This document shows positions 26,267 through 34,669 of a DNA stretch of 64,000 nucleotides, in pieces. Under the pieces are notes generated by a model. That model was not told the origin of the DNA, made no database searches, and saw only the letters and a list, made by a program, of their open reading frames with translations. The stretch's first letter is position 1; every line of letters starts with the position of its first letter. This DNA comes from Roseiarcus sp963761435 (lineage in GTDB: Bacteria; Pseudomonadota; Alphaproteobacteria; Rhizobiales; Beijerinckiaceae): positions 1 to 64,000 of the forward strand of contig CAVXHJ010000006.1 of the NCBI GenBank assembly GCA_963761435.1. The letters are read 5' to 3'. The position numbers were made by a program, and so were the translations under genes.

Positions 26267-26315
26267 TTTGATTCCTCCCACGGTTCGGCGCTTGCCGATT
26301 TGTCGCGCGATCATT

Positions 26316-27452
26316 TCACGCCGACAAAATCTTTTCGCTCCGGAAGCTATCGACCACTTCCTCGAGGACTTCAATGCCAAGGCCAGGGCCGGTTGGCGGG
26401 TAGACCCAGCCATCGACGTGCTCAAACGGCTTTGTCACCAGATCGTGCTGCATCGGATTGCGCAGCGGTTTGAACTCAAACAGCTTGCAAGCGGGCGAAT
26501 TGAAAGAAATAGCCAGGCTCGCCGCCGTGACGATCGCCGACGACCAGGCATGAGCATTGGCCTGCCGGCGATAGAACTCGCACCGCTCCGCGATCTTCTT
26601 GAACCCCGTGATGCCCTCGGCGCGGCCGGGATCGACGCCGACAACGTCGACCGTGCCGGTCGCCAGCACCCGCTCAAATTGCTCAAGCGTCCACTCGCGC
26701 TCGCCATAGGCGATGCGCGTCGTCGTCTTGGCGCGAAGGTTGGCGTAGCCCTCGGGATCCCAGGCGCCGAGAGGCTCCTCGATCCACGAAAGATTGTATT
26801 CCTCCATCGCCTTCGCTCGCCGCACAGCGTCGGTGACGTCCCACTTGATCGCGATGCCGTTGTCGATCATCAGCATCTTCTCGCCGAGCACCTTGCGCAT
26901 GGCCTTGACGTAGGCGACGTCGCGGTCGTGATCGTAGCCGAGCCGCGCATTGCCGCGCTTGCCGAAACCGGTCTTGAGCCCCTGCAGCCCCGTGGAGACC
27001 CATTGGGCAGTCTCCTCGGCCATCTCGGGAATCAATTCGTAATGCGCGTGGCACGACGCGATGGCCGGCAGGCGCTCATGCACCGGTCCGCCGAGCAGGT
27101 CGAGAACGCTTCTGCCCAACGACTTGCCCTTGAGGTCCCAAAGAGCAATGTCTATGGCGGCGACGGCGTAGGAGGCGATGCCGCCGTGATACCCGTACCA
27201 CCACGCCTGCTGCTTGTTTTGCCGCCAAAGCGTCTCGGTCTGGACCGGGTCCTTTCCAACAAGATTCGGCGCCATGCCCTCGATGATCGCCTTGGCGGCG
27301 AAATTGGCCTCGGGAAACTGCGTGATCGACTCACCCCATCCGACTTGCCCGTCGTCAGCGGTGATCTTCGCCAGGCAGAGGTGACGAAGCGCGTTGAAGT
27401 CGTTGGGCTCCGGATAGCTGACCGGGATAGCCTCGACCCTGGTGATTTTCAT
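26316..27452 (-). CDS. Mandelate racemase/muconate lactonizing enzyme family protein (third enolase-superfamily member)
   Basis: Likely acid-sugar dehydratase, 378 residues. K160 and K165 lie in LKTGFGKRG, metal ligands are D197 (IDNGIAIKW), E225 (WIEEPLGAW) and E251 (AYGEREW), and D274 with H301 (NAHAWSSA) completes the catalytic dyad. Operon position between an SMP-30-type lactonase and a sugar-binding protein supports dehydration of a sugar acid to a 2-keto-3-deoxy acid. No matching aldolase is seen in the operon, so the last step must be encoded elsewhere. The sugar cannot be named from the sequence. Confidence 0.88.
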   Translation of the reverse strand: MKITRVEAIPVSYPEPNDFNALRHLCLAKITADDGQVGWGESITQFPEANFAAKAIIEGMAPNLVGKDPVQTETLWRQNKQQAWWYGYHGGIASYAVAAIDIALWDLKGKSLGRSVLDLLGGPVHERLPAIASCHAHYELIPEMAEETAQWVSTGLQGLKTGFGKRGNARLGYDHDRDVAYVKAMRKVLGEKMLMIDNGIAIKWDVTDAVRRAKAMEEYNLSWIEEPLGAWDPEGYANLRAKTTTRIAYGEREWTLEQFERVLATGTVDVVGVDPGRAEGITGFKKIAERCEFYRRQANAHAWSSAIVTAASLAISFNSPACKLFEFKPLRNPMQHDLVTKPFEHVDGWVYPPTGPGLGIEVLEEVVDSFRSEKILSA

Positions 27453-27466
27453 TGGTTAAGAATTCC

Positions 27467-28345
27467 CTAGCCGATCGCGCCGCGAAACAGCGGCATGCCC
27501 TCAACACCGACGTCGACCCTGATGAGCCTGCCGGTCATCGCCGCGCCAGTGACATCGAACGGTCCCATATCACAGCAATAGAGCGCGCCGCCCCTGCCAA
27601 ACACGCAGTTGAGGATCGTGCCGCCCGTCTCCAGGAAACGCAACGGCTTGCCGTTCCTGTCGATCACATCGACGCCGCCGGCGGCAACCGCGGTGATCCA
27701 GAAGTTGCCTTCAGTGTCGATTTTCAAGCCATCGGGAATGTGGCCCTCGGGCATCGTATGGATGACGTGTTTCGCGCCGTCGGGCCTGCGTCGCACGACC
27801 TTCAGGGTGTAGGATTCGACCCAGACGACCGACCCATCCGGTTCGACGACGATGCCGTTTGGATAGACGTGGTCAAGCTCCTCAAGCACGCTCGCCTTGC
27901 CGTTTGTCCCGACGACAATGATTCGCCCCGGATGCGGCTTCGTGTCAGGGGCCCAGTCCCCCGAATTGGTGAAATAGAGCCGTCCGTCAGGCCCGAACGA
28001 CAGATCGTTGGGTCCGTCGAACTTCAGGCCGTCAGCCTCGGTGACGAGGATCTCGACCTTTCCGGAAGGGCTGGTCTTCTGGATGGACGGCGGACGGTGG
28101 ACGGGAGCAGACCAGGCGCCGACGTTGGGAGTTTGGGTGGAGTAGACGCAACCGTCGCTCCCAAGCATGCAGGCGTTTGGCCCGCCCCCTACCTTCGCAT
28201 AGGGAGCCGCCTTCCCGGTCTTCGGATCCCATACCCCGATCTCGCTCAGATAAGTGTTGGCGTAGATGACCCGGCCGTCGTCGAGTTCGTAGGGACCCTC
28301 GGGGTGACCGAGGCCGCCCGTACAAACGGTGATCGGATTTTTCAT
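27467..28345 (-). CDS. SMP-30/gluconolactonase/LRE family protein
   Basis: Predicted sugar lactonase of 292 residues with the six-bladed propeller of regucalcin/gluconolactonase. Metal-binding residues are recognisable as E16 in GHPEGP, N in FDGPNDLSFGPDG and YPNGIVVEPDG, and D in IPDGLKIDTEGN. It hydrolyses an aldonolactone made by a sugar dehydrogenase, most simply the SDR encoded 18 bases upstream, to the free acid that the downstream enolase-superfamily enzyme could dehydrate. No signal peptide is seen, so the enzyme is cytoplasmic. The ATG at 28345 follows GGGACGGAG. Confidence 0.9.
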   Translation of the reverse strand: MKNPITVCTGGLGHPEGPYELDDGRVIYANTYLSEIGVWDPKTGKAAPYAKVGGGPNACMLGSDGCVYSTQTPNVGAWSAPVHRPPSIQKTSPSGKVEILVTEADGLKFDGPNDLSFGPDGRLYFTNSGDWAPDTKPHPGRIIVVGTNGKASVLEELDHVYPNGIVVEPDGSVVWVESYTLKVVRRRPDGAKHVIHTMPEGHIPDGLKIDTEGNFWITAVAAGGVDVIDRNGKPLRFLETGGTILNCVFGRGGALYCCDMGPFDVTGAAMTGRLIRVDVGVEGMPLFRGAIG

Positions 28346-28363
28346 AGTCTCCGTCCCTTCTGT

Positions 28364-29113
28364 TCACCAGGTCACGAGGCCGCCAGTGAAATTGATCGCC
28401 TGTCCCGTCATGAAGGCCGCCTCATCCGACAGAAGGAACCATATCAGGCTGGCGCATTCCTCCGGCGACGAGCCGCGTCCGAGCGGCGCCAGTCTGGTTC
28501 GCGCGTCATGCAGCTCCTGCCTCGTGACGCCACGCAAAGGCGCCACCTTCTCCAGCACCTCGTCCTGCATCGGCGTGTCGACAATACCCGGCAGGATCGC
28601 GTTCACTCTCACCGGCCGCGAGGCGAGGGCATAGGCGAAGGAGCGGGTGATGGAGAGGATCGTGGTCTTGGAGGCGGCGTAGGCCGCCACTTCGACGGTC
28701 GTCGCGAGCTTGGCCGAGCTCGAAGACAGGTTGACGATGGCGCCCCCGGGAGAGAGCCGCGGGCCGATCTGCTGGCAAAGGAAGAAAGTCGCTTCGGCGT
28801 TGATCGTCTGCAAACGTCGCCAGTCCTCGACCGTCACATCGAAAATCGACTTGACGACGATTACGCCCGCGGAATTGACGAGATAGTGCGCGCCCTCGGC
28901 CCAGTCGGCCGCTCTCATGCGGACTTCGGGGTCGGTTATGTCGGCGACGAGCGTTTCGCAGCCGGCGCGCTCAAGCTCGCTTAGGCTTCCGGCATTGATG
29001 TCGATGCCCAGCACGCCGACGCCTTCGCGCAACATTCGATGAACAACGGCCTTGCCGATGCCGCTGCCAGCGCCGGTCACGATTCCACGACGTCGTTGCG
29101 ATGGCGGAGTCAT
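28364..29113 (-). CDS. SDR family oxidoreductase (sugar dehydrogenase candidate)
   Basis: A classical short-chain dehydrogenase of 249 residues: cofactor motif TGAGSGIGKAV (about 13-23), NSAGV, catalytic S in NLSSSSAK and the YAASK motif. D in GIDINAG after strand 2 favours NAD. It is the first gene of the minus-strand operon with the lactonase, dehydratase and importer, so it probably oxidises the imported sugar at C1 to a lactone. A promoter-like pair TTGCAC/TATAGT lies about 140 bases upstream. The sugar is unknown. Confidence 0.9.
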   Translation of the reverse strand: MTPPSQRRRGIVTGAGSGIGKAVVHRMLREGVGVLGIDINAGSLSELERAGCETLVADITDPEVRMRAADWAEGAHYLVNSAGVIVVKSIFDVTVEDWRRLQTINAEATFFLCQQIGPRLSPGGAIVNLSSSSAKLATTVEVAAYAASKTTILSITRSFAYALASRPVRVNAILPGIVDTPMQDEVLEKVAPLRGVTRQELHDARTRLAPLGRGSSPEECASLIWFLLSDEAAFMTGQAINFTGGLVTW

Positions 29114-29484
29114 CCGCGAAACGCCTTCTCACTGTACGGCGATTCGAGGACCCAGGGACGCGCGCGCTTTCCGCGGCTCATCCAGCAGCCGCCCTCATGC
29201 GCCGCTCCCGCTACCGCTTGCCGACGGCAAGCTTCGCCTTTTGTTCAAAACTATATTGAAGGATGATCAGCGCGTGCAAGCCCATTTTGAACTGGCGTTT
29301 CAACCGAGACGGATCGTCTGCGCGAGCGCGGATTTGTCACGCCTCGTGCGCGCGTCGGCTATGGATCGCGACGATAACACTTTGCTTTCAGAGCTCCAGC
29401 GACAATGCCCGTCGGTTCGTCGGGCTATGAACAGAAGCGACAAGGGCTGCGTCGGCGGCAGTCCTCTTGGGAGGACACGCCGGA
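29114..29484. other. Divergent intergenic region between two sugar operons
   Basis: No convincing gene is seen in these 371 bases. A plus-strand open frame crosses it but has arginine-rich, non-family residues. The AT-rich part around 29240-29280 holds promoter-like and palindromic words described separately. The plus operon start is fixed by GGGAGGA at 29469-29475. Confidence 0.5.
29244..29279 (-). promoter_or_regulatory. Putative promoter and operator for the minus-strand sugar operon
   Basis: On the minus strand, TTGCAC (29279-29274) and TATAGT (29255-29250) are spaced by 18 bases, a good sigma-70 match. The -10 overlaps TTCAA-N7-TTGAA (29244-29260), an inverted repeat of the size bound by LacI-, GntR- or IclR-type repressors. 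No regulator gene is adjacent, so the binding protein is unknown. Confidence 0.4.
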
Positions 29485-30354
29485 ATGGCCGCGATTCCCT
29501 TCGTTGACACCCACTTTCACCTCCATGACATGAAGCGCCGGGAGCTGCGCTATTCGTGGCTCGAGCCAGACGCCGTCCACGGCTTTTTGGGCGACATCGA
29601 CGCCCTCAAGGCGCAGCACTACTGGATCGACGATTACATTGCCGAGATCCGATTCTCGAATGTGCAGAAGGCTGTCCATGTCCAGGCGGCGCTCGGAGTT
29701 CCGGACCCTGTCAACGAGACGAAGTGGCTGCAGGCTTTCGCTGACAAAACCGGCTATCCGCACGGCATCGTGGCCGAATGCCACCTCGCCAATTCCGACG
29801 CCGAAGAGGTGCTTGAGCGCCATATGCGCTACGCGAACGTGCGCGGAATCCGGGATTTCGGCAATGGACGTTACCTCGTCGACGGCGCGTGGCGCGCCGG
29901 CTTCAAGCATCTGAGGCGACATGATCTTGTCTCGTGCATCGATACGCGCATCCAATATTTCGACGATCTCCTCGACCTCGCCGCCGCTTTCCCGGACACG
30001 ATGATCTGCGTCGATCATTGCGCTATCCCGGAGGCGCGTGACGACGCATACTTCAAGCGCTGGTCGGCAGCGATGCGCAGTCTGGCGAAAGCAAAGAATG
30101 TCGTGATGAAAATATCCGGCCTCGGGATGATGGATCGCCGTTGGACCATCGAGTTGTTGCGACCCTGGGTGCTCGGCAGCATCGAAGCGTTTGGCGTGGA
30201 CCGTGTGGTCTTTGGCACAAACTGGCCGGTCGATCGGATGTTCAGCTCCTATCCCGACCTGATCAATGCTTATGCGGCCATCATTTCAGATTTCACCAAA
30301 GACGAGCAGACCGCGATGTTCTCGCGAAACGCAGAGACGCTCTTCAGAATATGA
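29485..30354 (+). CDS. Amidohydrolase family 2 protein (sugar lactonase-like)
   Basis: A 289-residue TIM-barrel metal hydrolase. The first strand carries D8-H10-H12 in FVDTHFHLHDMK, later ligands are H in VDHCAIPEA and the catalytic D in FGTNWPVDR. Family members include L-fucono- and L-rhamnono-lactonases and 2-pyrone-4,6-dicarboxylate lactonase. An in-frame TTG at 29467 is possible, but the ATG at 29485, nine bases after GGGAGGA, is better. The stop overlaps the next start. With two SDRs, a VOC and an EthD-like protein it forms an operon that fits lactone hydrolysis in a deoxysugar pathway, by inference. Confidence 0.88.
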   Translation: MAAIPFVDTHFHLHDMKRRELRYSWLEPDAVHGFLGDIDALKAQHYWIDDYIAEIRFSNVQKAVHVQAALGVPDPVNETKWLQAFADKTGYPHGIVAECHLANSDAEEVLERHMRYANVRGIRDFGNGRYLVDGAWRAGFKHLRRHDLVSCIDTRIQYFDDLLDLAAAFPDTMICVDHCAIPEARDDAYFKRWSAAMRSLAKAKNVVMKISGLGMMDRRWTIELLRPWVLGSIEAFGVDRVVFGTNWPVDRMFSSYPDLINAYAAIISDFTKDEQTAMFSRNAETLFRI

Positions 30355-30860
30355 GCTTGGGGGGAGGAGCTTTGGCCGAAGATGCCGATCCATCCGGCGA
30401 CGCCGCAAGGATTTCCGCTGTCCATCATGTTGGAATGAGCGTCGCCAGCATCGACGATGCGCTTGCTTTTTGGGAATCCTTCCTGGGCGTCAGCGCGCGC
30501 TGGCGCACGACGCTGGATCGGCCTTATCTTGGAAAGCATGTCGGCGTCCCGGGCGTCTCCATCAAGGCGGCGTTCGTCGACTTGCCGGGCGGAACCATCC
30601 TCGAGCTCCTCGACTATCAAACGCCGGACAAGCGCCCCAACCAGGAAGCGACCGCGAACCCGGGTAATGTTCATCTCTGCCTGGCCGTCGAGGACGCGGG
30701 CGCCGCGTGGAGGCGCGCGGTCCGATGCGGCGCAAGACCCGTGCGGCGCGAGGGCCCCGTCGAGGTTGACGGCGGGCCCAACGCCGGCGCGCGCGTCGCC
30801 TACCTGCGCATCCACGACGGCGTCACGCTCGAGCTGTTTCAGCGGCCCGCGCGCGTTTGA
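30351..30860 (+). CDS. VOC (glyoxalase/bleomycin resistance/dioxygenase-fold) family protein
   Basis: A 169-residue vicinal-oxygen-chelate protein with paired betaalphabetabetabeta modules: ISAVHHVGMSVASIDDALAFWE in the first, VHLCLAVEDAGAAW in the second, and a terminal TLELFQRP. Candidate metal ligands are H near 26, E in ILELLDY, H in NVHLCL and E in LELFQ. Members include methylmalonyl-CoA epimerase and lactoylglutathione lyase; the layout is epimerase-like. The start overlaps the lactonase stop as ATGA; a TTG at 30372 after GGGGAGGAGC is an alternative. In this operon it may epimerise or isomerise a sugar-acid intermediate. Confidence 0.82.
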   Translation: MSLGGGALAEDADPSGDAARISAVHHVGMSVASIDDALAFWESFLGVSARWRTTLDRPYLGKHVGVPGVSIKAAFVDLPGGTILELLDYQTPDKRPNQEATANPGNVHLCLAVEDAGAAWRRAVRCGARPVRREGPVEVDGGPNAGARVAYLRIHDGVTLELFQRPARV

Positions 30861-30874
30861 GGACTTAATCGAGC

Positions 30875-31216
30875 ATGATCAGGCGCGTCAGTTTCATTCG
30901 CCGCAAATCCGGCCTTACCCCGCAGGAATTCCTCGCGCATTGGACCGGGCGCCATGCGGAGATCGTGCGCCAGCTTCCAGGCTTGCGCGGTCTGCGTTTC
31001 AGCCGCGTCGACCGCTGCGTCCCTCCGGAGGCTCAGTGGGATGGCGTGGGCGAAACGTGGTTCGACAGCATCGCCGACGCGGACCGCGCTTTCGCGACCG
31101 ACCCGTTTCGCGAGATGCTGGTTGAGGACCGGGCGAAATTCATAGGCGACGCTCATTCCTGCTATGTCGAGGAACCCCCGGGGGCGACGCCGCCCGTCGA
31201 AGCGAGCCGGCCATGA
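30875..31216 (+). CDS. EthD family protein
   Basis: A 113-residue dimeric alpha/beta-barrel (ferredoxin-like) protein. The hallmark RRKSGLTPQEFLAHWTGRHAEIV near residue 8 is typical of EthD domains, as is the later DADRAFATDPFREML. EthD-type proteins are accessory or small isomerase/monooxygenase-like proteins; the biochemical role in sugar operons is not settled. It is coupled to the following SDR by an ATGA overlap. A mutarotase-like role, as proposed for related small barrels, is only a guess. Confidence 0.8.
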   Translation: MIRRVSFIRRKSGLTPQEFLAHWTGRHAEIVRQLPGLRGLRFSRVDRCVPPEAQWDGVGETWFDSIADADRAFATDPFREMLVEDRAKFIGDAHSCYVEEPPGATPPVEASRP

Positions 31217-31980
31217 CCTGGAATCTGGCGTCAGGCCTTGATGGCAAACGCGTTCTCGTCACCGGCGGAGCCGGCGGGATTGGGCGCGAAGTCGCGCTAG
31301 CCTTCGGCGCCGCGGGATCGCGGGTCGCGGTGGTCGACCTGGCCGAAGACAAAGCGAAGGCGGTCGTCGCCGAGATGGAGGGCGGCCCGCACTTGCCGTT
31401 AGCCGCCGATCTCCGCCCTGTCGCCGGTCATGCAAGAATTATCGAAACCATTACCGGCGCCCTCGGCGGTCTCGACGTTCTGGTCTGCGCGGCGGCCGTC
31501 CTCGTCCGCCGCGCGAGCGTGGATGACGTATCCGAGGCCGACTGGGACTTGCAACACGATATCAATCTCAAGTCGACGTTCTTCCTCAATCAGGCCGCGG
31601 CTCGGGTGTTTCGATCGCAGGGGCGCGGCGGGCGCATCATCAACTTCACCTCGCAAGGGTGGTGGAGCGGCGGCTTCGGCGGCTCGGTGGCCTACGCCGC
31701 GACAAAGGGCGGAATCGTCTCGATGACTCGCGGCCTTGCTCGCTCGTTCGCCAAGGACAACATCACCGTCAACGCAGTTTCGCCCGGCGCGGCGGACACC
31801 GCAATGATGCGCAGCGGCATGACCGACGAAGCGTTGGCGGCGACTGTCGCCGCGATCCCCCTCGGACGAATGGCGGCGCCCTCGGAGTTGGCGGGAGCGG
31901 TGCTCTTCCTCGCCTCAGACCATGCCGGCTATGTCACCGGCGCGACGATCAATGTCAGCGGGGGCTGGCTGATGTATTGA
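31213..31980 (+). CDS. SDR family oxidoreductase
   Basis: A 255-residue classical short-chain dehydrogenase with VTGGAGGIGREVAL (about 15-28), AVVDLAED after strand 2 suggesting NAD preference, catalytic S in NFTSQGWWSG, Y and K in VAYAATKGG, and the C-terminal GYVTGATINVSGGW seen in 3-oxoacyl-reductase-like sugar dehydrogenases. It follows the EthD-like gene with an overlap and is 29 bases ahead of a second SDR. It probably acts in the same deoxysugar or sugar-acid route as the neighbouring lactonase; the substrate is unknown. Confidence 0.9.
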   Translation: MTWNLASGLDGKRVLVTGGAGGIGREVALAFGAAGSRVAVVDLAEDKAKAVVAEMEGGPHLPLAADLRPVAGHARIIETITGALGGLDVLVCAAAVLVRRASVDDVSEADWDLQHDINLKSTFFLNQAAARVFRSQGRGGRIINFTSQGWWSGGFGGSVAYAATKGGIVSMTRGLARSFAKDNITVNAVSPGAADTAMMRSGMTDEALAATVAAIPLGRMAAPSELAGAVLFLASDHAGYVTGATINVSGGWLMY

Positions 31981-32009
31981 GCGCACGCAAAGCCGAAAGG
32001 AAGACGCCA

Positions 32010-32789
32010 ATGACCAATTCCCTTGCCGGCCGCGTCGCCGTCGTCACGGGCGCCGGGCGCGGCATAGGCGACGCGATCGCCGAGAGGCTGCTCGCTGACG
32101 GCGCGAGTGTGTTCTCGCTCGACAAGCTGCCTGCCGCCGAGCCGCGCGCCGGCGTCGTCTATCTCGAAGCCGATGTCACCGATCCGTTGAGCGTCGCCGA
32201 AGCGTTCAAGTCGATCGACGCGAAGACGAATGCGATCGACATCCTCGTCAACAATGCAGGCATCCAGCGCGTCGGCCTTGTCGGGAAAATATCGTTTGCG
32301 GAATGGTCGGCGGTCGTCTCAACCCATCTCAACGGTTTCTTCCTCTGCGCGTCCGAGGCGGTGCCGCGCATGGTGGCGCGCGGCAAGGGAGGCGCGATCG
32401 TCAGCATCGCATCGACCGCCGCTTTTGTCGGGCTGCCGGGACGCAGCGCCTATTGCGCTGCGAAGGCGGGCATACTTGGCCTTACCCGGTCGCTGGCGCT
32501 CGAGGTCGCTTCCGCCGGCATTCGGGTCAATGCGGTGGCGCCGGGATTCACGCGAACCAAATTGATCGAGCAGGGATTGGCCGACGGCTCGCTGCAAGAG
32601 GATTGGATGGTGGCGCGCGTGCCGATGAAGCGTCTCGCCGCGCCGCAGGAAATCGCCAACGTCGTTCGCTATCTCGCGGGAGACGAAGCCTCCTACGTAA
32701 CTGGCCAGACCATTATCGCCGACGGCGGCTGGACGGTGCAGGGGATACCCCAGGCGCCGACTTGGTTGCAGACGCCGGCGGCGGAATGA
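32010..32789 (+). CDS. SDR family oxidoreductase
   Basis: A 259-residue classical short-chain dehydrogenase: VVTGAGRGIGDAIAE (about 11-25), VNNAGIQ, catalytic S in SIASTAAF, YCAAKAG and SYVTGQTIIADGGW. It is the last gene of the plus-strand lactonase operon. Its ATG at 32010 follows GAAAGGAAGACGCC. Paired SDRs in such operons often act at different steps, one on the sugar and one on a later keto-acid intermediate, but the sequence does not say which is which. Confidence 0.9.
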   Translation: MTNSLAGRVAVVTGAGRGIGDAIAERLLADGASVFSLDKLPAAEPRAGVVYLEADVTDPLSVAEAFKSIDAKTNAIDILVNNAGIQRVGLVGKISFAEWSAVVSTHLNGFFLCASEAVPRMVARGKGGAIVSIASTAAFVGLPGRSAYCAAKAGILGLTRSLALEVASAGIRVNAVAPGFTRTKLIEQGLADGSLQEDWMVARVPMKRLAAPQEIANVVRYLAGDEASYVTGQTIIADGGWTVQGIPQAPTWLQTPAAE

Positions 32790-32814
32790 GGCCCGCCAGG
32801 AGGTCGAACCCTTC

Positions 32815-33756
32815 TCATCGCTGACTGGCGGCGGCGAGGTATTTGGCCTGCAGGCTCTTGACCATCCAGACCATCGCGTCGTTCAGAGGCGTCGGCGCCG
32901 AGTGCCGCCGGCCCGCCTGGACAATCGCGCCATTCACGACGTCGATCTCCGTTTGCCGGCCGGCCTCCACATCCTGCAGCATTGAGGCGCGCGCGCCGAT
33001 CGCCTGCTTCAGCAAGCTGGTGATCGCCTGCCAGCGCTCCGCCTGGTCGAGGTTGATCCCCTGCGCCTTCGCCACGGTCACGACCTCGGCGAGCAGCCCT
33101 TGCATCAGCGCGGTTGTCCCTTCGTGCTGGATAAGCTCATGCGCCGGAAAGTGGAGGAGCGCCGCCGTCGGCAGCGTGCAGACGTTCAAAGCGAGTTTCT
33201 TCCATATCTCGTCGACGATGCGCGGCGAGGACGCCGTCTCGATGCCGGCTTTGCGAAAGGCCGCGACTGCGGCTTCGAGCCGCGGTGACTGCGAGCCATC
33301 GAGCTCGCCCACGTGAGTCATCCCAATTCCCGAATGCTTGACGCGGCCGGGGCCGAGGAGCGTCCCCGAATGATAGGTAAGGCCGACCATCACCCGCGGT
33401 CTTCCCGCCACCGCGGCGATGCGATCGGCGTTGCCCCATCCGTTCTGAAGGGTCAGGATCGCCGTATCCTTGCCCAACATAGGCGACGCGGCGGTGATCG
33501 CGGCCTCGGTGTGGTAGCACTTGACGAAATTGACGATGAGATCGACCGGCCCGACGTCCTTCGGCTTCGATGAGGCCTTGACCCGGATGGTCGCCGTCGA
33601 GCCGTCCTTCTCCTCAACCGCAAGACCATCGCGATTGATTGCGTCGACCGACGCCTGCGACACATCGACGAGGACGACATCTTCGCCAGCGCGAGCAAGA
33701 TAGCCGCCGAACAGACCGCCCATCGCGCCGCCGCCGCCAAGTACTGCAATCTTCAT
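32815..33756 (-). CDS. Ketopantoate reductase (PanE/ApbA) family protein
   Basis: A 313-residue NADPH-dependent 2-oxo acid reductase-like protein: Rossmann motif VLGGGGAMGGLFGGYLA at the N-terminus, K in NFVKCYHTE, a central KLALNVCTLPTAALL and the C-terminal helical domain with E in RQTEIDVVNGAIV. It could reduce ketopantoate for coenzyme A synthesis, but the sugar-catabolic context and many paralogues in proteobacteria make another 2-oxo acid plausible. The ATG at 33756 follows GGGAGGACTATC; the longer frame is a shadow. It is convergent with the preceding SDR operon. Confidence 0.87.
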   Translation of the reverse strand: MKIAVLGGGGAMGGLFGGYLARAGEDVVLVDVSQASVDAINRDGLAVEEKDGSTATIRVKASSKPKDVGPVDLIVNFVKCYHTEAAITAASPMLGKDTAILTLQNGWGNADRIAAVAGRPRVMVGLTYHSGTLLGPGRVKHSGIGMTHVGELDGSQSPRLEAAVAAFRKAGIETASSPRIVDEIWKKLALNVCTLPTAALLHFPAHELIQHEGTTALMQGLLAEVVTVAKAQGINLDQAERWQAITSLLKQAIGARASMLQDVEAGRQTEIDVVNGAIVQAGRRHSAPTPLNDAMVWMVKSLQAKYLAAASQR

Positions 33757-33917
33757 CGGTGATAGTCCTCCCTTCGGCGCATCCGCGCAGTTTCGCTCAC
33801 GTCGTGAAACCGGGTCAAGGTCAGCATCGGCGTTGCAAAAGCTCCGCGACTGCGCCAATCTTTGTCGCATGGAGCTCGATAGCGGCTTCAATCGCTCCGG
33901 ATAGAGAGTTGAGCGCC

Positions 33918-34664
33918 ATGTCCAAAACAATCCTCATTACCGGAGGCTCGCGCGGCATCGGCCGCGCCGCTTGTCTTCTCGCGGCGAAGCGCGGCTGGTC
34001 GGTTGGAATCAATTATCTGAAGGATAGCGCGTCCGCGAAGTCGGCCGTGGCTGAAGTCGAGCGCCTGGGCGGGAAGGCGATCGCGGTCGCAGGCGACGTG
34101 TCGCGCGAGAGCGACGTGATCGGCATGTTCGAGGCGACGACAAAGGCGCTAGGGCAACTCGACGGCGTCGTTGTGAACGCGGGCGTGGCGGCCACCTCGT
34201 CGCCCCTCGTCGATATGAGCGTCGAGCGGCTGCGGCAGGTCTTCGACGTGAATGTGCTGGGCGCGTACCTTGTGGCCCGCGAAGCCGCGCGAAGCATGAA
34301 CAAGAGCCGCGGCGGCAAGGGCGGCTCGATGGTGCTGATCTCGTCAGTGGCGGCGCGGATCGGCGCGCCCGACACCTATGTCGACTACGCCGGTTCAAAG
34401 GCTGCTGTCGACGCCATGGCGCTGGGTCTGTCGAAGGAACTGGGCCGCGAAGGCGTGCGCGTCAACTCGATTCGCCCCGGCGTCATCGAAACTGAGATCC
34501 ATGCGGCCTACGGCGAGCCGGAGAGGCCCTATAAGATCGGCGCGTCAACTCCGCTCGGCCGGCCCGGAACCGCGAATGAAATCGCCGAGGCGATCGTCTG
34601 GCTGCTCAGCGACGCTTCCTCCTATGTCACGGGCGCGATCATCGACGTTACCGGCGGGCGCTGA
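33918..34664 (+). CDS. SDR family oxidoreductase (glucose 1-dehydrogenase-like)
   Basis: A 248-residue short-chain dehydrogenase: ILITGGSRGIGRAACLLAAK, the NADP-type pocket suggested by the basic or neutral GINYLKD, VVNAGVA, ISSVAARIG for the catalytic serine, and YVDYAGSKAA with Y and K. The end SYVTGAIIDVTGG is typical. It lies just upstream of a complete importer operon (five bases from the ATPase gene) and probably oxidises the imported sugar. It is divergent from the ketopantoate-reductase-like gene. Confidence 0.88.
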   Translation: MSKTILITGGSRGIGRAACLLAAKRGWSVGINYLKDSASAKSAVAEVERLGGKAIAVAGDVSRESDVIGMFEATTKALGQLDGVVVNAGVAATSSPLVDMSVERLRQVFDVNVLGAYLVAREAARSMNKSRGGKGGSMVLISSVAARIGAPDTYVDYAGSKAAVDAMALGLSKELGREGVRVNSIRPGVIETEIHAAYGEPERPYKIGASTPLGRPGTANEIAEAIVWLLSDASSYVTGAIIDVTGGR

Positions 34665-34669
34665 CAGGC

